Assembly (NCBI GenBank): GCA_013694495.1
Contig: JACDCH010000363.1
Location: forward strand, 1 to 32,634
Length of the DNA: 32,634 nucleotides
From: Acidimicrobiia bacterium
GTDB lineage: Bacteria; Actinomycetota; Acidimicrobiia; Acidimicrobiales; JACDCH01
Reading direction: 5' to 3'
Shown: piece by piece, positions 1-7,786 of the stretch
Layout: the number at the start of each line of letters is the position of its first letter
Numbering within the stretch: position 1 is the first letter of the stretch
Notes under the pieces: generated by a model
Databases searched by the model: none
What the model was told of the DNA's origin: nothing
The model's input: the letters and a program-made list of their open reading frames with translations, nothing else
Position numbers and translations under genes: made by a program

Positions 1-2
1 GG

Positions 3-953
3 TCAGCGTGAACCGTGGTCACCGGACTGGTCGCCAGGGTGAAATCGGTTCGGCCCGCCTTCGACGGCTGTCAGGTGGTCGAGGAACAAGCGGGCTGTTG
101 GCGGCAGGTCCTCGTCCATCCGGGCGATGACGTGCCACGACTTCGGGCGCGGGCCACCCGCGATGGCCCACTCCTCGAGGTCGCCGTTGTCCAACTCCCG
201 CCCCACCGCGTCGCGAGAGATGAGGGTGATGCCAAGACCCACTTTGACGGATTCGCGGATGGCGCCGTTGGAGCCCAGTGTCAGCCTTGGTGGGACGATG
301 TTCAGGTCATCCAGCAGCTCGAGGACCGTCGCGCGAGTGCCCGAGCCTGGTTCGCGCAACAGCCACACGCTTCTTTCCAGTTCGGCGGACGGCACGAGTC
401 GGGCGGTCCGCCGCCGCGTTCGGCGCTGGCCGTTCGAGCTCGATGCGGCCACGACGACGAAGCTGTTCGGTCTGGTCGCCTTCGTGCAGAACCGCCCAAG
501 CGGCGGAGGGCGTCCGCCGATGGCGACGTCGACTTCGTGGTTGTCGAGCATCTCCAAGACGCGAGCCCGATTCCCGACCTCGAGAGTGACCTCGACGTGC
601 TCGTAGCGGGTTCGAAAGGTCGCTAGGAATCCGGGCACGACGTGCTCGCCGGCGGTCGTCACCGCGGCAAGCCGAACCCGACCCCGCTCGGGGTCAGTCC
701 CACCGGCGACCGCAGCAACGGCTTCATCGAGAAGGCCGAGTATCCGCCGGGCATAGCTGGCGAACACTTCGCCCTGCGAGGTGATCACCAGTCCACGGCC
801 TTCTCGCTGAACAAGCGACACGCCCAGCTCCTTCTGCAATGCAGCGAGCGCCGCTGACACGGCAGGTGGGCTCACGAAGAGGCGCTCCGCGGCCTTTCGG
901 ACCGACCCGGTTGCGGCGATCTCGACGAATGTCCGTAGCTGGGTCGGCGTAAT
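3..953 (-). CDS. cbbR: LysR-family regulator of the Calvin-cycle operon (CbbR)
   Basis: This is a LysR-type transcriptional regulator that by position should control the divergent RuBisCO operon. An N-terminal winged HTH is visible (TQLRTFVEIAATGSVRKAAE, then LFVSPPAVSAALAALQKELG), followed by a substrate-binding-like effector domain with DVAIGGRPPP and the late GLGITLISRDAVG motif. The first GTG giving an open frame is at 875, but it would cut off half the HTH, and homologous sequence continues upstream to about 950. In that frame a TGA lies directly before ACT ATT ACG. The gene therefore starts either at the rare codon ATT (953) or at the ATG at 964, which is one base out of frame and would need a single-base indel near 957. 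From 953 the product is about 316 residues, normal for CbbR. Family assignment is firm, the CbbR role follows from gene context, and the start is uncertain. Confidence 0.85.
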   Translation of the reverse strand: MTPTQLRTFVEIAATGSVRKAAERLFVSPPAVSAALAALQKELGVSLVQREGRGLVITSQGEVFASYARRILGLLDEAVAAVAGGTDPERGRVRLAAVTTAGEHVVPGFLATFRTRYEHVEVTLEVGNRARVLEMLDNHEVDVAIGGRPPPLGRFCTKATRPNSFVVVAASSSNGQRRTRRRTARLVPSAELERSVWLLREPGSGTRATVLELLDDLNIVPPRLTLGSNGAIRESVKVGLGITLISRDAVGRELDNGDLEEWAIAGGPRPKSWHVIARMDEDLPPTARLFLDHLTAVEGGPNRFHPGDQSGDHGSR

Positions 954-974
954 AGTTCAACCATAGCTTACGGA

Positions 975-990
975 TCAGATGCTCATCTGA
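975..990. promoter_or_regulatory. Perfect palindrome between cbbR and cbbL, candidate CbbR operator
   Basis: TCAGATG-CT-CATCTGA is a perfect inverted repeat with 7-base arms and a 2-base centre. It sits in the short intergenic space between the divergent cbbR and cbbL starts. LysR regulators bind dyads in such divergent promoters, so this is the natural candidate site. The repeat is seen directly; binding is inferred. Confidence 0.5.
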
Positions 991-1019
991 CATGGACACG
1001 CTAATGATTGAGGGAGAAC

Positions 1020-2528
1020 ATGGACCGATCGAGAGCGACGAGGCAGAGCGGGGAGCACCGCATGCAAGGCAACGGTAAGCAGGGGCAGCAAGCGCTCGAG
1101 GGCGAGCAGCGCTGGGGAGCCGGCGTCATCCCCTACGCCAAGATGGGCTATTGGGAGCCGGACTATCAGCCCCAGGACAGCGACATCCTGTGCGCCTTCA
1201 GGGTCACCCCACAGCCGGGCGTCCCACCCGAGGAAGCCGGAGCCGCGGTGGCCGGGGAGTCTTCGACCGCCACCTGGACGGTGGTGTGGACCGACAGGCT
1301 GACCAACTACGAGCGCTACCAGGCCAAGTGCTACCGGGTCGACCCGGTGCCGGGCGCCGACAACCAGTACATCGCCTACATCGCGTACAACCTCGACCTC
1401 TTCGAGGAGGGATCGATCGCCAACCTCACGGCGTCGATCATCGGCAACGTCTTCGGCTTCAAAGCGTTGAAGGCCCTCCGCCTGGAGGACATGCGCATTC
1501 CGACCCACTACCTCAAAACGTTCCCGGGCCCACCCCACGGCATCGTCATGGAACGTGAGTACCTCAACAAGTTCGGCCGTCCCCTGCTGGGAGCGACGAC
1601 CAAACCGAAGCTCGGCCTGTCGGCCAAGAACTACGGCCGCATCGTCTTCGAGGCGCTGAAGGGTGGGCTCGACTTCACCAAGGACGACGAGAACATCAAC
1701 AGCCAGCCGTTCATGCGATGGCGTGACCGGTTCCTGTACTCGATCGAAGGAGTGAATCGCGCCGTCGAACAGACCGGAGAGGTGAAGGGCCACTACATGA
1801 ACGTCACGGCGGGAACCATGGAAGACATGTATGAACGGGCCGAGTTCGCCAAGTCGATCGGCAGCATCGTCGTGATGCTCGACCTCGTCGTCGGCTACAC
1901 CGCCATGACATCGATGTCGAAATGGGCCCGCAAGAACGGCGTCCTGCTACACCTCCACCGCGCCGGGCACGGCACCTACACCCGCCAGAAGTCACACGGC
2001 GTCAGCTTCCGGGTGATCTCGAAGTGGTGCCGCATGCTCGGCGTCGACCACATCCACGCCGGCACCGTCGTCGGCAAGCTCGAGGGCGACCCGTCGATGA
2101 TCCGCGGCTACTACGACACACTTCGGCTCGACAGGATCCCGACCAACCCAGCCGAGGGCATCTACTTCGACCAGGAATGGGCATCAATGCCGGGCGTCAT
2201 GCCAGTGGCCTCGGGCGGCATCCATGCCGGGCAGATGCACCAGCTGCTCCACCACCTCGGTGAGGACGTGATCATGCAGTTCGGCGGTGGGACAATCGGC
2301 CATCCGTCCGGCATCTCCGCTGGTGCGGAGGCCAACCGGATCGCCGTCGAAGGGATGATCAAAGCCCGCAACGAAGGCCGCGACTTTCTCGAGGAGGGCG
2401 AGCAGATCCTCAAGGACGTCGCCAGAACTTGCCCGCCGCTGCAGGTCGCGCTCGACACCTGGGGCGACATCTCCTTCAACTACGAGTCGACCGACACCCC
2501 CGACGTCATCGCCACTCCGACGTCCTGA
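1020..2528 (+). CDS. cbbL: RuBisCO large subunit, form I red type (IC/ID)
   Basis: The large chain of ribulose-1,5-bisphosphate carboxylase/oxygenase fixes CO2 onto RuBP in the cytoplasm. Family landmarks are all present: VAGESSTATWTVVWTDRLT, GNVFGFKALKALRLEDMRIP, the active-site GATTKPKLGLS, the carbamylated lysine region GGLDFTKDDENINSQPF, HLHRAGHGTYTRQ, GIHAGQMHQLLHH and FGGGTIGHPSG. The wording of these blocks is that of red-type form IC enzymes. The product is about 502 residues from ATG 1020, preceded by GAGGGAG. This is slightly longer than usual at the N terminus, and ATG 1062 (GGGAG upstream) is a possible shorter start. cbbS follows after 10 bases, so the two subunits are co-transcribed. 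Divergent cbbR and the 975-990 palindrome suggest CbbR control. No missing catalytic residue was noticed. Confidence 0.97.
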   Translation: MDRSRATRQSGEHRMQGNGKQGQQALEGEQRWGAGVIPYAKMGYWEPDYQPQDSDILCAFRVTPQPGVPPEEAGAAVAGESSTATWTVVWTDRLTNYERYQAKCYRVDPVPGADNQYIAYIAYNLDLFEEGSIANLTASIIGNVFGFKALKALRLEDMRIPTHYLKTFPGPPHGIVMEREYLNKFGRPLLGATTKPKLGLSAKNYGRIVFEALKGGLDFTKDDENINSQPFMRWRDRFLYSIEGVNRAVEQTGEVKGHYMNVTAGTMEDMYERAEFAKSIGSIVVMLDLVVGYTAMTSMSKWARKNGVLLHLHRAGHGTYTRQKSHGVSFRVISKWCRMLGVDHIHAGTVVGKLEGDPSMIRGYYDTLRLDRIPTNPAEGIYFDQEWASMPGVMPVASGGIHAGQMHQLLHHLGEDVIMQFGGGTIGHPSGISAGAEANRIAVEGMIKARNEGRDFLEEGEQILKDVARTCPPLQVALDTWGDISFNYESTDTPDVIATPTS

Positions 2529-2538
2529 GAGGACCGAG

Positions 2539-2973
2539 ATGCGCATCACCCAAGGGACCTTCTCGTTCTTGCCCGACCTCACCGACGACGAGATCAAGGC
2601 GCAGATTCGATACGCCATCGCCAACGGCTGGGCACTGGCCGTCGAGTACACCGACGACCCGCACCCCCGCAACAGCTACTGGGAGATGTGGGACCTCCCC
2701 ATGTTCGACGTCGTCGACGCATCCGGGGTCTTCCTTGAAGTGACGAGATGCCGCGAGGCCTTCGCCAACCACTACGTCAAAGTCACGGCCTACGACCCGA
2801 GCCACTGCCGACAGACAACCGCCTTCGACCTCATCGTCAACCGACCAGCGATCGAACCGGGCTTCCGCCTCGACCGGCAAGAGGTCAGCGACCGCCAGAT
2901 CCGATACACGGTGCACTCCTATGCATCCGAACAGCCTCACGGCGAGCGGTACCGGAGCGGCAGCTCCCAATGA
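2539..2973 (+). CDS. cbbS: RuBisCO small subunit, red type
   Basis: This is the 144-residue small chain that caps the L8S8 RuBisCO hexadecamer. The N terminus MRITQGTFSFLPDLTDDEI and the block NSYWEMWDLPMFDV are characteristic of the red-type family. The C-terminal stretch (about residues 115-140, EPGFRLDRQEV then IRYTVHSYA) corresponds to the extra beta-hairpin that red-type small subunits place in the central pore. The start is ATG 2539 with GAGGACC upstream, 10 bases after the cbbL stop. Its stop overlaps the cbbX start in an ATGA (2970-2973), which implies translational coupling. Confidence 0.96.
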   Translation: MRITQGTFSFLPDLTDDEIKAQIRYAIANGWALAVEYTDDPHPRNSYWEMWDLPMFDVVDASGVFLEVTRCREAFANHYVKVTAYDPSHCRQTTAFDLIVNRPAIEPGFRLDRQEVSDRQIRYTVHSYASEQPHGERYRSGSSQ

Positions 2974-4040
2974 GCGAGCCCGAGCCCGAGCCCGGTTCCG
3001 AGCCGGCTCGGCCGTTCTCCATCCGCAGGGACGGGGACGACAACGCAGCAGGTGACGGCGCGCGCGCGCCCGACGCCAGCGGCAGCGACGCCGAGACAGT
3101 CCCGGACCGCCTGCCGGATGACGCCCTCGTCGACGTGCGATCGGAGCAGGAGGCGGTTCACACGCAGGAGGTGCTCGACCGGCTTGACCGCGAGCTGGTC
3201 GGTCTCGTGCCGGTCAAGTCCCGTATCCGGGAGATCGGGGACCTGCTCCTTGTCGATCGGTTGCGTGAGCGGTTCGGGATCGAGTCGAGCCGCCCGACGC
3301 TGCACATGTCGTTCACCGGCAGCCCCGGCACGGGGAAGACGACGGTCGCGCTGCGCATGGCCGAGTTGCTGCACCGGCTGGGCTACCTCGCAAAGGGGCA
3401 CATGGTGAGCGTCACCCGCGACGACCTTGTCGGCCAGTACATCGGCCACACCGCTCCGAAGACGAAAGAGGTGCTGAAGCGGGCCATGGGCGGCGTGCTG
3501 TTCGTCGACGAGGCGTATTACCTCTACCGCCAGGAGAACGAGCGCGACTACGGACAGGAGACAATCGAGATCCTGCTGCAGGTGATGGAGAACCAACGCG
3601 AAGACCTCGTGGTGATCCTGGCGGGCTACAAGGACCGGATGGACGAGTTCTTCCAGTCCAATCCCGGCATGAGCTCGCGCATCGCCCACCACATCCACTT
3701 CCCGGACTACACACGCGATGAGTTGGTGCAGGTGGCGGGCCTGATGCTGGCCCAGCAGCACTACGAGCTCTCATCCGAAGCGGAAACCGCCTTCGAGGAC
3801 TACCTCGAGCGGCGCATGCGCCAACCCCGCTTCGCCAACGCTCGCAGCGTGCGCAACGCCCTCGAGCGAGCCCGGCTACGTCAAGCGGCGCGCATCGTGG
3901 CCGAGGCGAGGACCGATCTCGGCAAGGCCGACCTCATGCAGATAGAAGCGGCCGACATCCTCAGAAGCCGCGTGTTCGACGACGACAGCGCTACCTGCAC
4001 TGGCGAGCCGCCACAGGAAACCATCGACGAAGGGGCCTGA
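2970..4040 (+). CDS. cbbX: CbbX, AAA+ activase of red-type RuBisCO
   Basis: CbbX is the AAA+ ATPase that removes inhibitory sugar phosphates from red-type RuBisCO by pulling on the large-subunit C terminus. The AAA+ module shows Walker A GSPGTGKT (about residues 117-124), a loop GQYIGHTAPKTKEVL, Walker B VLFVDEAYYL (about 176-185) and sensor region LVVILAGYKDRM. The start is ATG 2970, overlapping the cbbS stop. The open frame continues upstream, but that part only shadows cbbS. At 356 residues it is longer than the usual ~300, because about 65 residues rich in Glu, Asp, Pro, Gly and Ser precede the conserved start near EQEAVHTQEVLDRLDRELVG. Its position in the operon matches its partner. Confidence 0.95.
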   Translation: MSEPEPEPGSEPARPFSIRRDGDDNAAGDGARAPDASGSDAETVPDRLPDDALVDVRSEQEAVHTQEVLDRLDRELVGLVPVKSRIREIGDLLLVDRLRERFGIESSRPTLHMSFTGSPGTGKTTVALRMAELLHRLGYLAKGHMVSVTRDDLVGQYIGHTAPKTKEVLKRAMGGVLFVDEAYYLYRQENERDYGQETIEILLQVMENQREDLVVILAGYKDRMDEFFQSNPGMSSRIAHHIHFPDYTRDELVQVAGLMLAQQHYELSSEAETAFEDYLERRMRQPRFANARSVRNALERARLRQAARIVAEARTDLGKADLMQIEAADILRSRVFDDDSATCTGEPPQETIDEGA

Positions 4041-4041
4041 C

Positions 4042-4995
4042 GTGCCGGACAAGCAGATGACCATCCAGCGAGTCGTCGGGGGCAACGGGCTGGCGGGCGC
4101 ACGGCCCATCATGCTCGTCATCGCCGGCGATAGCGCGGCCGGCAAGACCACCCTCACCCGCGGTCTGGTGGACGCCCTCGGGGCCGAGCGGATCACCCGC
4201 GTCTGTGTCGACGACTACCACCGCTACGACCGAGCGGAGCGGAAGACACTGCCGTTCACACCACTGCACCCGGACTGCAACTACCTCGAGATCATGGAGC
4301 AGCATCTTCAACTCCTCTCGCTGGGCCAGCCGATCCTCAAGCCTGTCTACGACCACCATGACGGATCACTCGGTCGGCCGGTGCTGGTCGAGCCCCGTGA
4401 ATTCATCGTCGTTGAGGGGCTGTTCCCGCTGTACTCCAAGTTGGCACGCGCCTGTGCCGACATCACCGTGTTCCTCGACCCGCCCGAACAGCAGCGACGC
4501 GACTGGAAGGTCCGTCGGGACACGACCCGGAGGGGATATACCGAGGAGGAGGTCCTGCGCGATCTTGACAAGCGCGAACGGGATTCGGCCGACTACATCC
4601 GCCCGCAGCGGACGCATGCAGACATCGTCGTGCGGTTCGCGCCGATCGAGGAGCGGGGCGAGCCGCCCGACGCGCCGCCATCCGCGATGGTGCTCCTTCG
4701 CCCGACGATCCGTCACCCCGATCTGTCGTCCATCCTCGGTGAGGACACCCGCCAAGCCATGCACCTCAAGCTGCTTCGCGACGACGACGGCAAGCCGGTC
4801 GACGCGCTGCACGTCCACAACTACGCGTCGCCCGAGACGGCCCGGAGTGTCGCCGAAGCGATCTGGCGAGAGCTCGGTGTACCCGAGCCGCTACCCGACT
4901 CCCTGGGCGAGATCGAGCCCGGCAACGTGAGCCCGGCGCTCGGCCTGACCCAGCTCATCTTGCTGTTTCACCTCTTCCAAGCGCAGCGGGCGTGA
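4042..4995 (+). CDS. cbbP: Phosphoribulokinase
   Basis: Phosphoribulokinase makes ribulose-1,5-bisphosphate from ribulose-5-phosphate and ATP, the substrate-regenerating step for RuBisCO. The P-loop is GDSAAGKTTL (about residues 29-38). DDYHRYDRAERK, then PILKPVYDHHDG, FIVVEGLFPLY and VRRDTTRRGYTEEEV follow in the order known for the family. The length (317) and the DDYH context look more like the cyanobacterial/plant class than the ~290-residue proteobacterial class, but that is a judgement by eye. The start is GTG 4042, one base after the cbbX stop, so it belongs to the same transcript. The last 20 or so residues end in a hydrophobic LTQLILLFHLFQAQRA tail. Confidence 0.93.
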   Translation: MPDKQMTIQRVVGGNGLAGARPIMLVIAGDSAAGKTTLTRGLVDALGAERITRVCVDDYHRYDRAERKTLPFTPLHPDCNYLEIMEQHLQLLSLGQPILKPVYDHHDGSLGRPVLVEPREFIVVEGLFPLYSKLARACADITVFLDPPEQQRRDWKVRRDTTRRGYTEEEVLRDLDKRERDSADYIRPQRTHADIVVRFAPIEERGEPPDAPPSAMVLLRPTIRHPDLSSILGEDTRQAMHLKLLRDDDGKPVDALHVHNYASPETARSVAEAIWRELGVPEPLPDSLGEIEPGNVSPALGLTQLILLFHLFQAQRA

Positions 4996-5005
4996 CACCG
5001 ACGAG

Positions 5006-5047
5006 GAGGCGTGCGGTACTCGCGGCTCGCGCCGGCGGTCACGCCTC
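5006..5047. other. Inverted repeat between phosphoribulokinase and GAPDH genes
   Basis: GAGGCGTG (5006-5013) and CACGCCTC (5040-5047) are perfect 8-base complementary arms around a 26-base GC-rich loop. A separate 12-base palindrome AGCGCATGCGCT lies at 5090-5101, just before the Shine-Dalgarno of the next gene. There is no T run, so this is not a standard terminator. It could be an mRNA processing or attenuation hairpin that sets the ratio between the upstream genes and gap. Only the repeats themselves are certain. Confidence 0.4.
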
Positions 5048-5113
5048 GGCTTCTGCGACCTGCTCCATCCGCCGTGGAAGGACCACTCGAGCGCATGCGC
5101 TGGAGGACAGACC

Positions 5114-6157
5114 ATGAGCACCGGTGCGCGAGTGGCGATCAACGGGTTCGGGCGTATCGGCCGCAACGTGTTCCGGGCCGTGCTCGAGCGCCCGGACAGC
5201 ATCGACATCGTCGCCGTGAACGACGTCAACGATCCCGAGATGCTGGCTTACCTGCTCGAGTTCGACACGGTCAGGGGGCACCTGCCTGAACCGGTTGAGC
5301 TGGTCGGCAACCGCCTCCGGGTTGGTGACAGCACCGTCCATCTGTCAGGAGAGCGCGAGCCGCTGCGGTTGCCGTGGAACGACCTGGGCATCGACGTCGT
5401 CGTCGAAGCGACCGGCTACTTCACGGTGGGCAGCGACGCCAGGCGACACATCGAGGCGGGCGCAGGGCTCGTGGTCATCTCGGCGCCGGCGACGGGTGCC
5501 GACATCACGATCTGCATGGGCGTCAACGAGGACCGATTCGATCCACGCCACCACGCGGTGATCTCCAACGCGTCATGCACGACGAACTGCCTCGCGCCGA
5601 TGGCACTAGTACTCCACCAACGCTTCGGCATCGAGTCTGGATTCATGACGACCATCCACGCGTACACGAACGACCAGAAGCTCGTGGATCTCCCGCACCG
5701 CGGCCACACCCGCGATCAGCGCCGGGCCCGCGCCGCGGCCCAGAACATCGTCCCGTCCACGACCGGCGCGGCGGTCGCGATCGGTGAGGTGATCCCTGAC
5801 CTGCGCGGCCTGCTCGACGGCATGGCAGTGCGAGTGCCGGTACCGGACGGGTCACTCACCGACCTGGTCTGCACCCTGGCCGAGCCGGTGACGATCGAGC
5901 AGGTGAACGATGCGTTCATGGAGGCGGCGCTCACGGACCGCCTGCGCGGGATCCTCGCGGTCACTTCCCGGCCCCTCGTCAGCTCCGACATCCTCGGCAA
6001 CCGCCACTCCTGTGTCATCTCAGCCTGTGACACCATGGCCCGGGGTCGCCACGTCAAGACGCTCGCCTGGTATGACAACGAGTGGGCCTACGCCCACCGC
6101 CTCGTCGATCTCTCCGCCCACATCGACGCCAGCCGTCGCGCCGCCGCGACGCCGTGA
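5114..6157 (+). CDS. gap: Glyceraldehyde-3-phosphate dehydrogenase
   Basis: This phosphorylating GAPDH of 347 residues interconverts 1,3-bisphosphoglycerate and glyceraldehyde-3-phosphate. The Rossmann motif NGFGRIGRNVF is at residues 10-20, the catalytic Cys155 lies in SNASCTTNCLAP, and His182 in IHAYTNDQ. WYDNEWAYAHR is near the C terminus. Asp37 in VAVNDVND and the Leu-Pro pair in VDLPHR are the residues usually linked to NAD rather than NADP preference. The S-loop carries about three extra residues (HRGHTRDQRRARAAA). The start is ATG 5114 with GGAGGA six bases upstream. It follows phosphoribulokinase after a 118-base gap on the same strand and probably serves the Calvin cycle, although it could also be the glycolytic enzyme. 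Confidence 0.95.
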   Translation: MSTGARVAINGFGRIGRNVFRAVLERPDSIDIVAVNDVNDPEMLAYLLEFDTVRGHLPEPVELVGNRLRVGDSTVHLSGEREPLRLPWNDLGIDVVVEATGYFTVGSDARRHIEAGAGLVVISAPATGADITICMGVNEDRFDPRHHAVISNASCTTNCLAPMALVLHQRFGIESGFMTTIHAYTNDQKLVDLPHRGHTRDQRRARAAAQNIVPSTTGAAVAIGEVIPDLRGLLDGMAVRVPVPDGSLTDLVCTLAEPVTIEQVNDAFMEAALTDRLRGILAVTSRPLVSSDILGNRHSCVISACDTMARGRHVKTLAWYDNEWAYAHRLVDLSAHIDASRRAAATP

Positions 6158-6349
6158 CGGCCGGGCTTCACTCGCCCGCGATGAGCCGCTCGGTGCACTC
6201 GTGAGGCTGCCTCGCTCGTGGCCGCCGTCTCAGCAACGGCAGTCGAAGAGACCGGATGCCAGCTTCACTGCTACCACCTTGTCGGTGCCGGCGGGGTGCC
6301 AAGGCCGCCGCTCGCGACCGGTGAGCGACCTGCTGCGGGTCCTCGGTGT

Positions 6350-6688
6350 CTACTCCCGCTGGGACATGAGGCAAACGCCCAGATCCATCAGGCCCGGCAC
6401 GCACGGATCGATGATCTGGTAGAGGACCCGCTGTCCGTCGCGGCGGGCGTGGACGATGCGCTGATCGGCGAGACGCTGCAGCTGGTTGGAGACCGCCTGT
6501 TGGCTGGCCCCGATCGCCTCGGCGATGTCGGAGGGGCTGACCTCACCGGCGAGGTAGATGACGTGCAGGATGCGGAGCCGGTTGTCGTTGGCCAGGACCT
6601 TGAACAGCTGGGCCAGGTCGCCGGCGGACGCGTCGGCCATCAAGTCGCCGCTGAGATGGGGGAACGGGTCCTTGCGAGGCGGGGGCAT
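6350..6688 (-). CDS. ArsR/SmtB-family metal(loid)-sensing repressor
   Basis: This is a 112-residue winged-helix repressor of the ArsR/SmtB family. The core LFKVLANDNRLRILHVIYL, the recognition helix GASQQAVSNQLQRLADQRIV and the wing ARRDGQRVLYQIID are clear. It lacks the classic ELCVC box. Cys96 and Cys106 in the last helix (DPCVPGLMDLGVCL) are the probable inducer ligands. ATG 6688 is preferred; TTG 6694 would add two residues. It is divergent from the membrane protein/arsM pair with only a 34-base gap, which holds a dyad. It probably represses both directions until arsenite or another thiophilic metal binds. The exact inducer is not visible. Confidence 0.88.
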   Translation of the reverse strand: MPPPRKDPFPHLSGDLMADASAGDLAQLFKVLANDNRLRILHVIYLAGEVSPSDIAEAIGASQQAVSNQLQRLADQRIVHARRDGQRVLYQIIDPCVPGLMDLGVCLMSQRE

Positions 6689-6703
6689 TGCCAACTCCGA
6701 TAG

Positions 6704-6719
6704 TACATGGTTCTATGTA
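6704..6719. promoter_or_regulatory. Candidate ArsR operator in the divergent promoter
   Basis: TACAT-GGTTCT-ATGTA is a perfect dyad with 5-base arms and a 6-base centre. It lies in an AT-rich island inside otherwise GC-rich DNA, between the repressor start and the ATG of the membrane protein only four bases away. The membrane protein has no Shine-Dalgarno, so leaderless initiation from a promoter overlapping this dyad is likely. Operator function is inferred. Confidence 0.5.
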
Positions 6720-6722
6720 ATA

Positions 6723-7786
6723 ATGAACATCGACGTGAATCCTACGACTCCGATGGCCCGTGCACGGGTGATGCCGGTGTCGGGGCGTGAGAACCTTCTC
6801 ACCGTCCTGTTCGGGTTGTGGATGACGGTCGGGTTGTTCCTGGACGGGTACTTCCACCAGAACCTCGATGGCGACTCGGAATCGTTCGTCACCCCGTGGC
6901 ACTGCGTCTTCTACGCCGGCTTCGCTGCGTCGGCTCTGTGGCTGGCGACGATGTCCCGCCGCCGGGCCCCGGGAGGGGTCGACTGCCGGCTCGGGTTCCT
7001 CCCGCCGGGCTACGAGGGTGCCCGCATCGGGATCGTGCTGTTCGCGTTGGGCGGCGCCGGTGACGCCGCCTGGCACGCCGCCTTCGGGGTCGAGCGCGGC
7101 GTGGACGCGCTGCTGAGCCCCACCCACCTCGTGCTCTTCGTCGGCTTGGTGCTGATCCTGACCGCCCCCTTGCGCGCCGCAAGGGCCGCGCCGTCGGCGC
7201 CGCCGAGTCCCTGGCTGGTCGTCGGCTCGGTCACCACCGCGACCGCGCTGGTGGGCTTCTTCCTGAACTTCGCATGGGGACTCGGCATCGCCGCTCTCGT
7301 GCGCGTCCCGTACGACCCCGTCACCGAGGTGGGCGAGACCCCGGTCATCGCCGGAGTCGCCAGCATGCTCGTGACCACCGCGGTGCTCTTCGGTGCGGCC
7401 CGGCTCCTGCTGAGCAGCGGGCGTGTTCCCGCCGGTGCACTCACCGTGCTGTTCGGCGTCGTTGCATTGCTCGTCTCGGTCGCCTTCGACGAGGACGCCG
7501 AAGGCGTCGCGGCCGCGCTGGCCGCCGGCGTCGCGCTCGACGTCCTCCTGGCTTCGGGCGCCAACCGACGACAGCGCGCTGGCGTCCTCGCCGCGATGTT
7601 CGGTCTCGTGTCCGCCGGGCTGTGGCTACTCTACCTGGGGCTGCTCCGTGTACTCGATGGGATCGAGTGGCAGCCGGAGATCTGGTTGGGCGCCACCGCT
7701 CTGAGCGGCCTCGCCGCCTACGCCATCGCCGCCCTCGCACCGCTCGACCACGACCGGCTCCGGCCGCGGAGGGAGACCCACGATGA
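6723..7786 (+). CDS. Unrecognised multi-pass membrane protein linked to arsM
   Basis: I do not recognise this family. The protein has about ten hydrophobic segments, roughly at residues 25-45, 60-78, 103-123, 138-155, 166-195, 210-231, 240-258, 265-282, 290-312 and 322-344. Notable conserved-looking loops are DGYFHQNLDGDSESFVTPWH and GDAAWHAAFG, with several His, Asp and Glu near membrane edges. The start is ATG 6723, apparently leaderless. In the frame of the start no stop occurs until well inside arsM (8732), whereas a neighbouring frame ends in TGA at 7784-7786, overlapping the arsM ATG as ATGA. I therefore infer a missing base between about 7700 and 7780 and end the gene at 7786. Context under an ArsR regulator and coupled to arsM suggests a role in handling arsenic or its methylated products. 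It does not look like ArsP, ArsJ, Acr3 or ArsB. Confidence 0.7.

Noticed and set aside
6158..6349. A short minus-strand reading ending KLASGLFDCRC
   Set aside because: It has no ribosome site or family match and is too short to judge. The 192-base gap is treated as empty.
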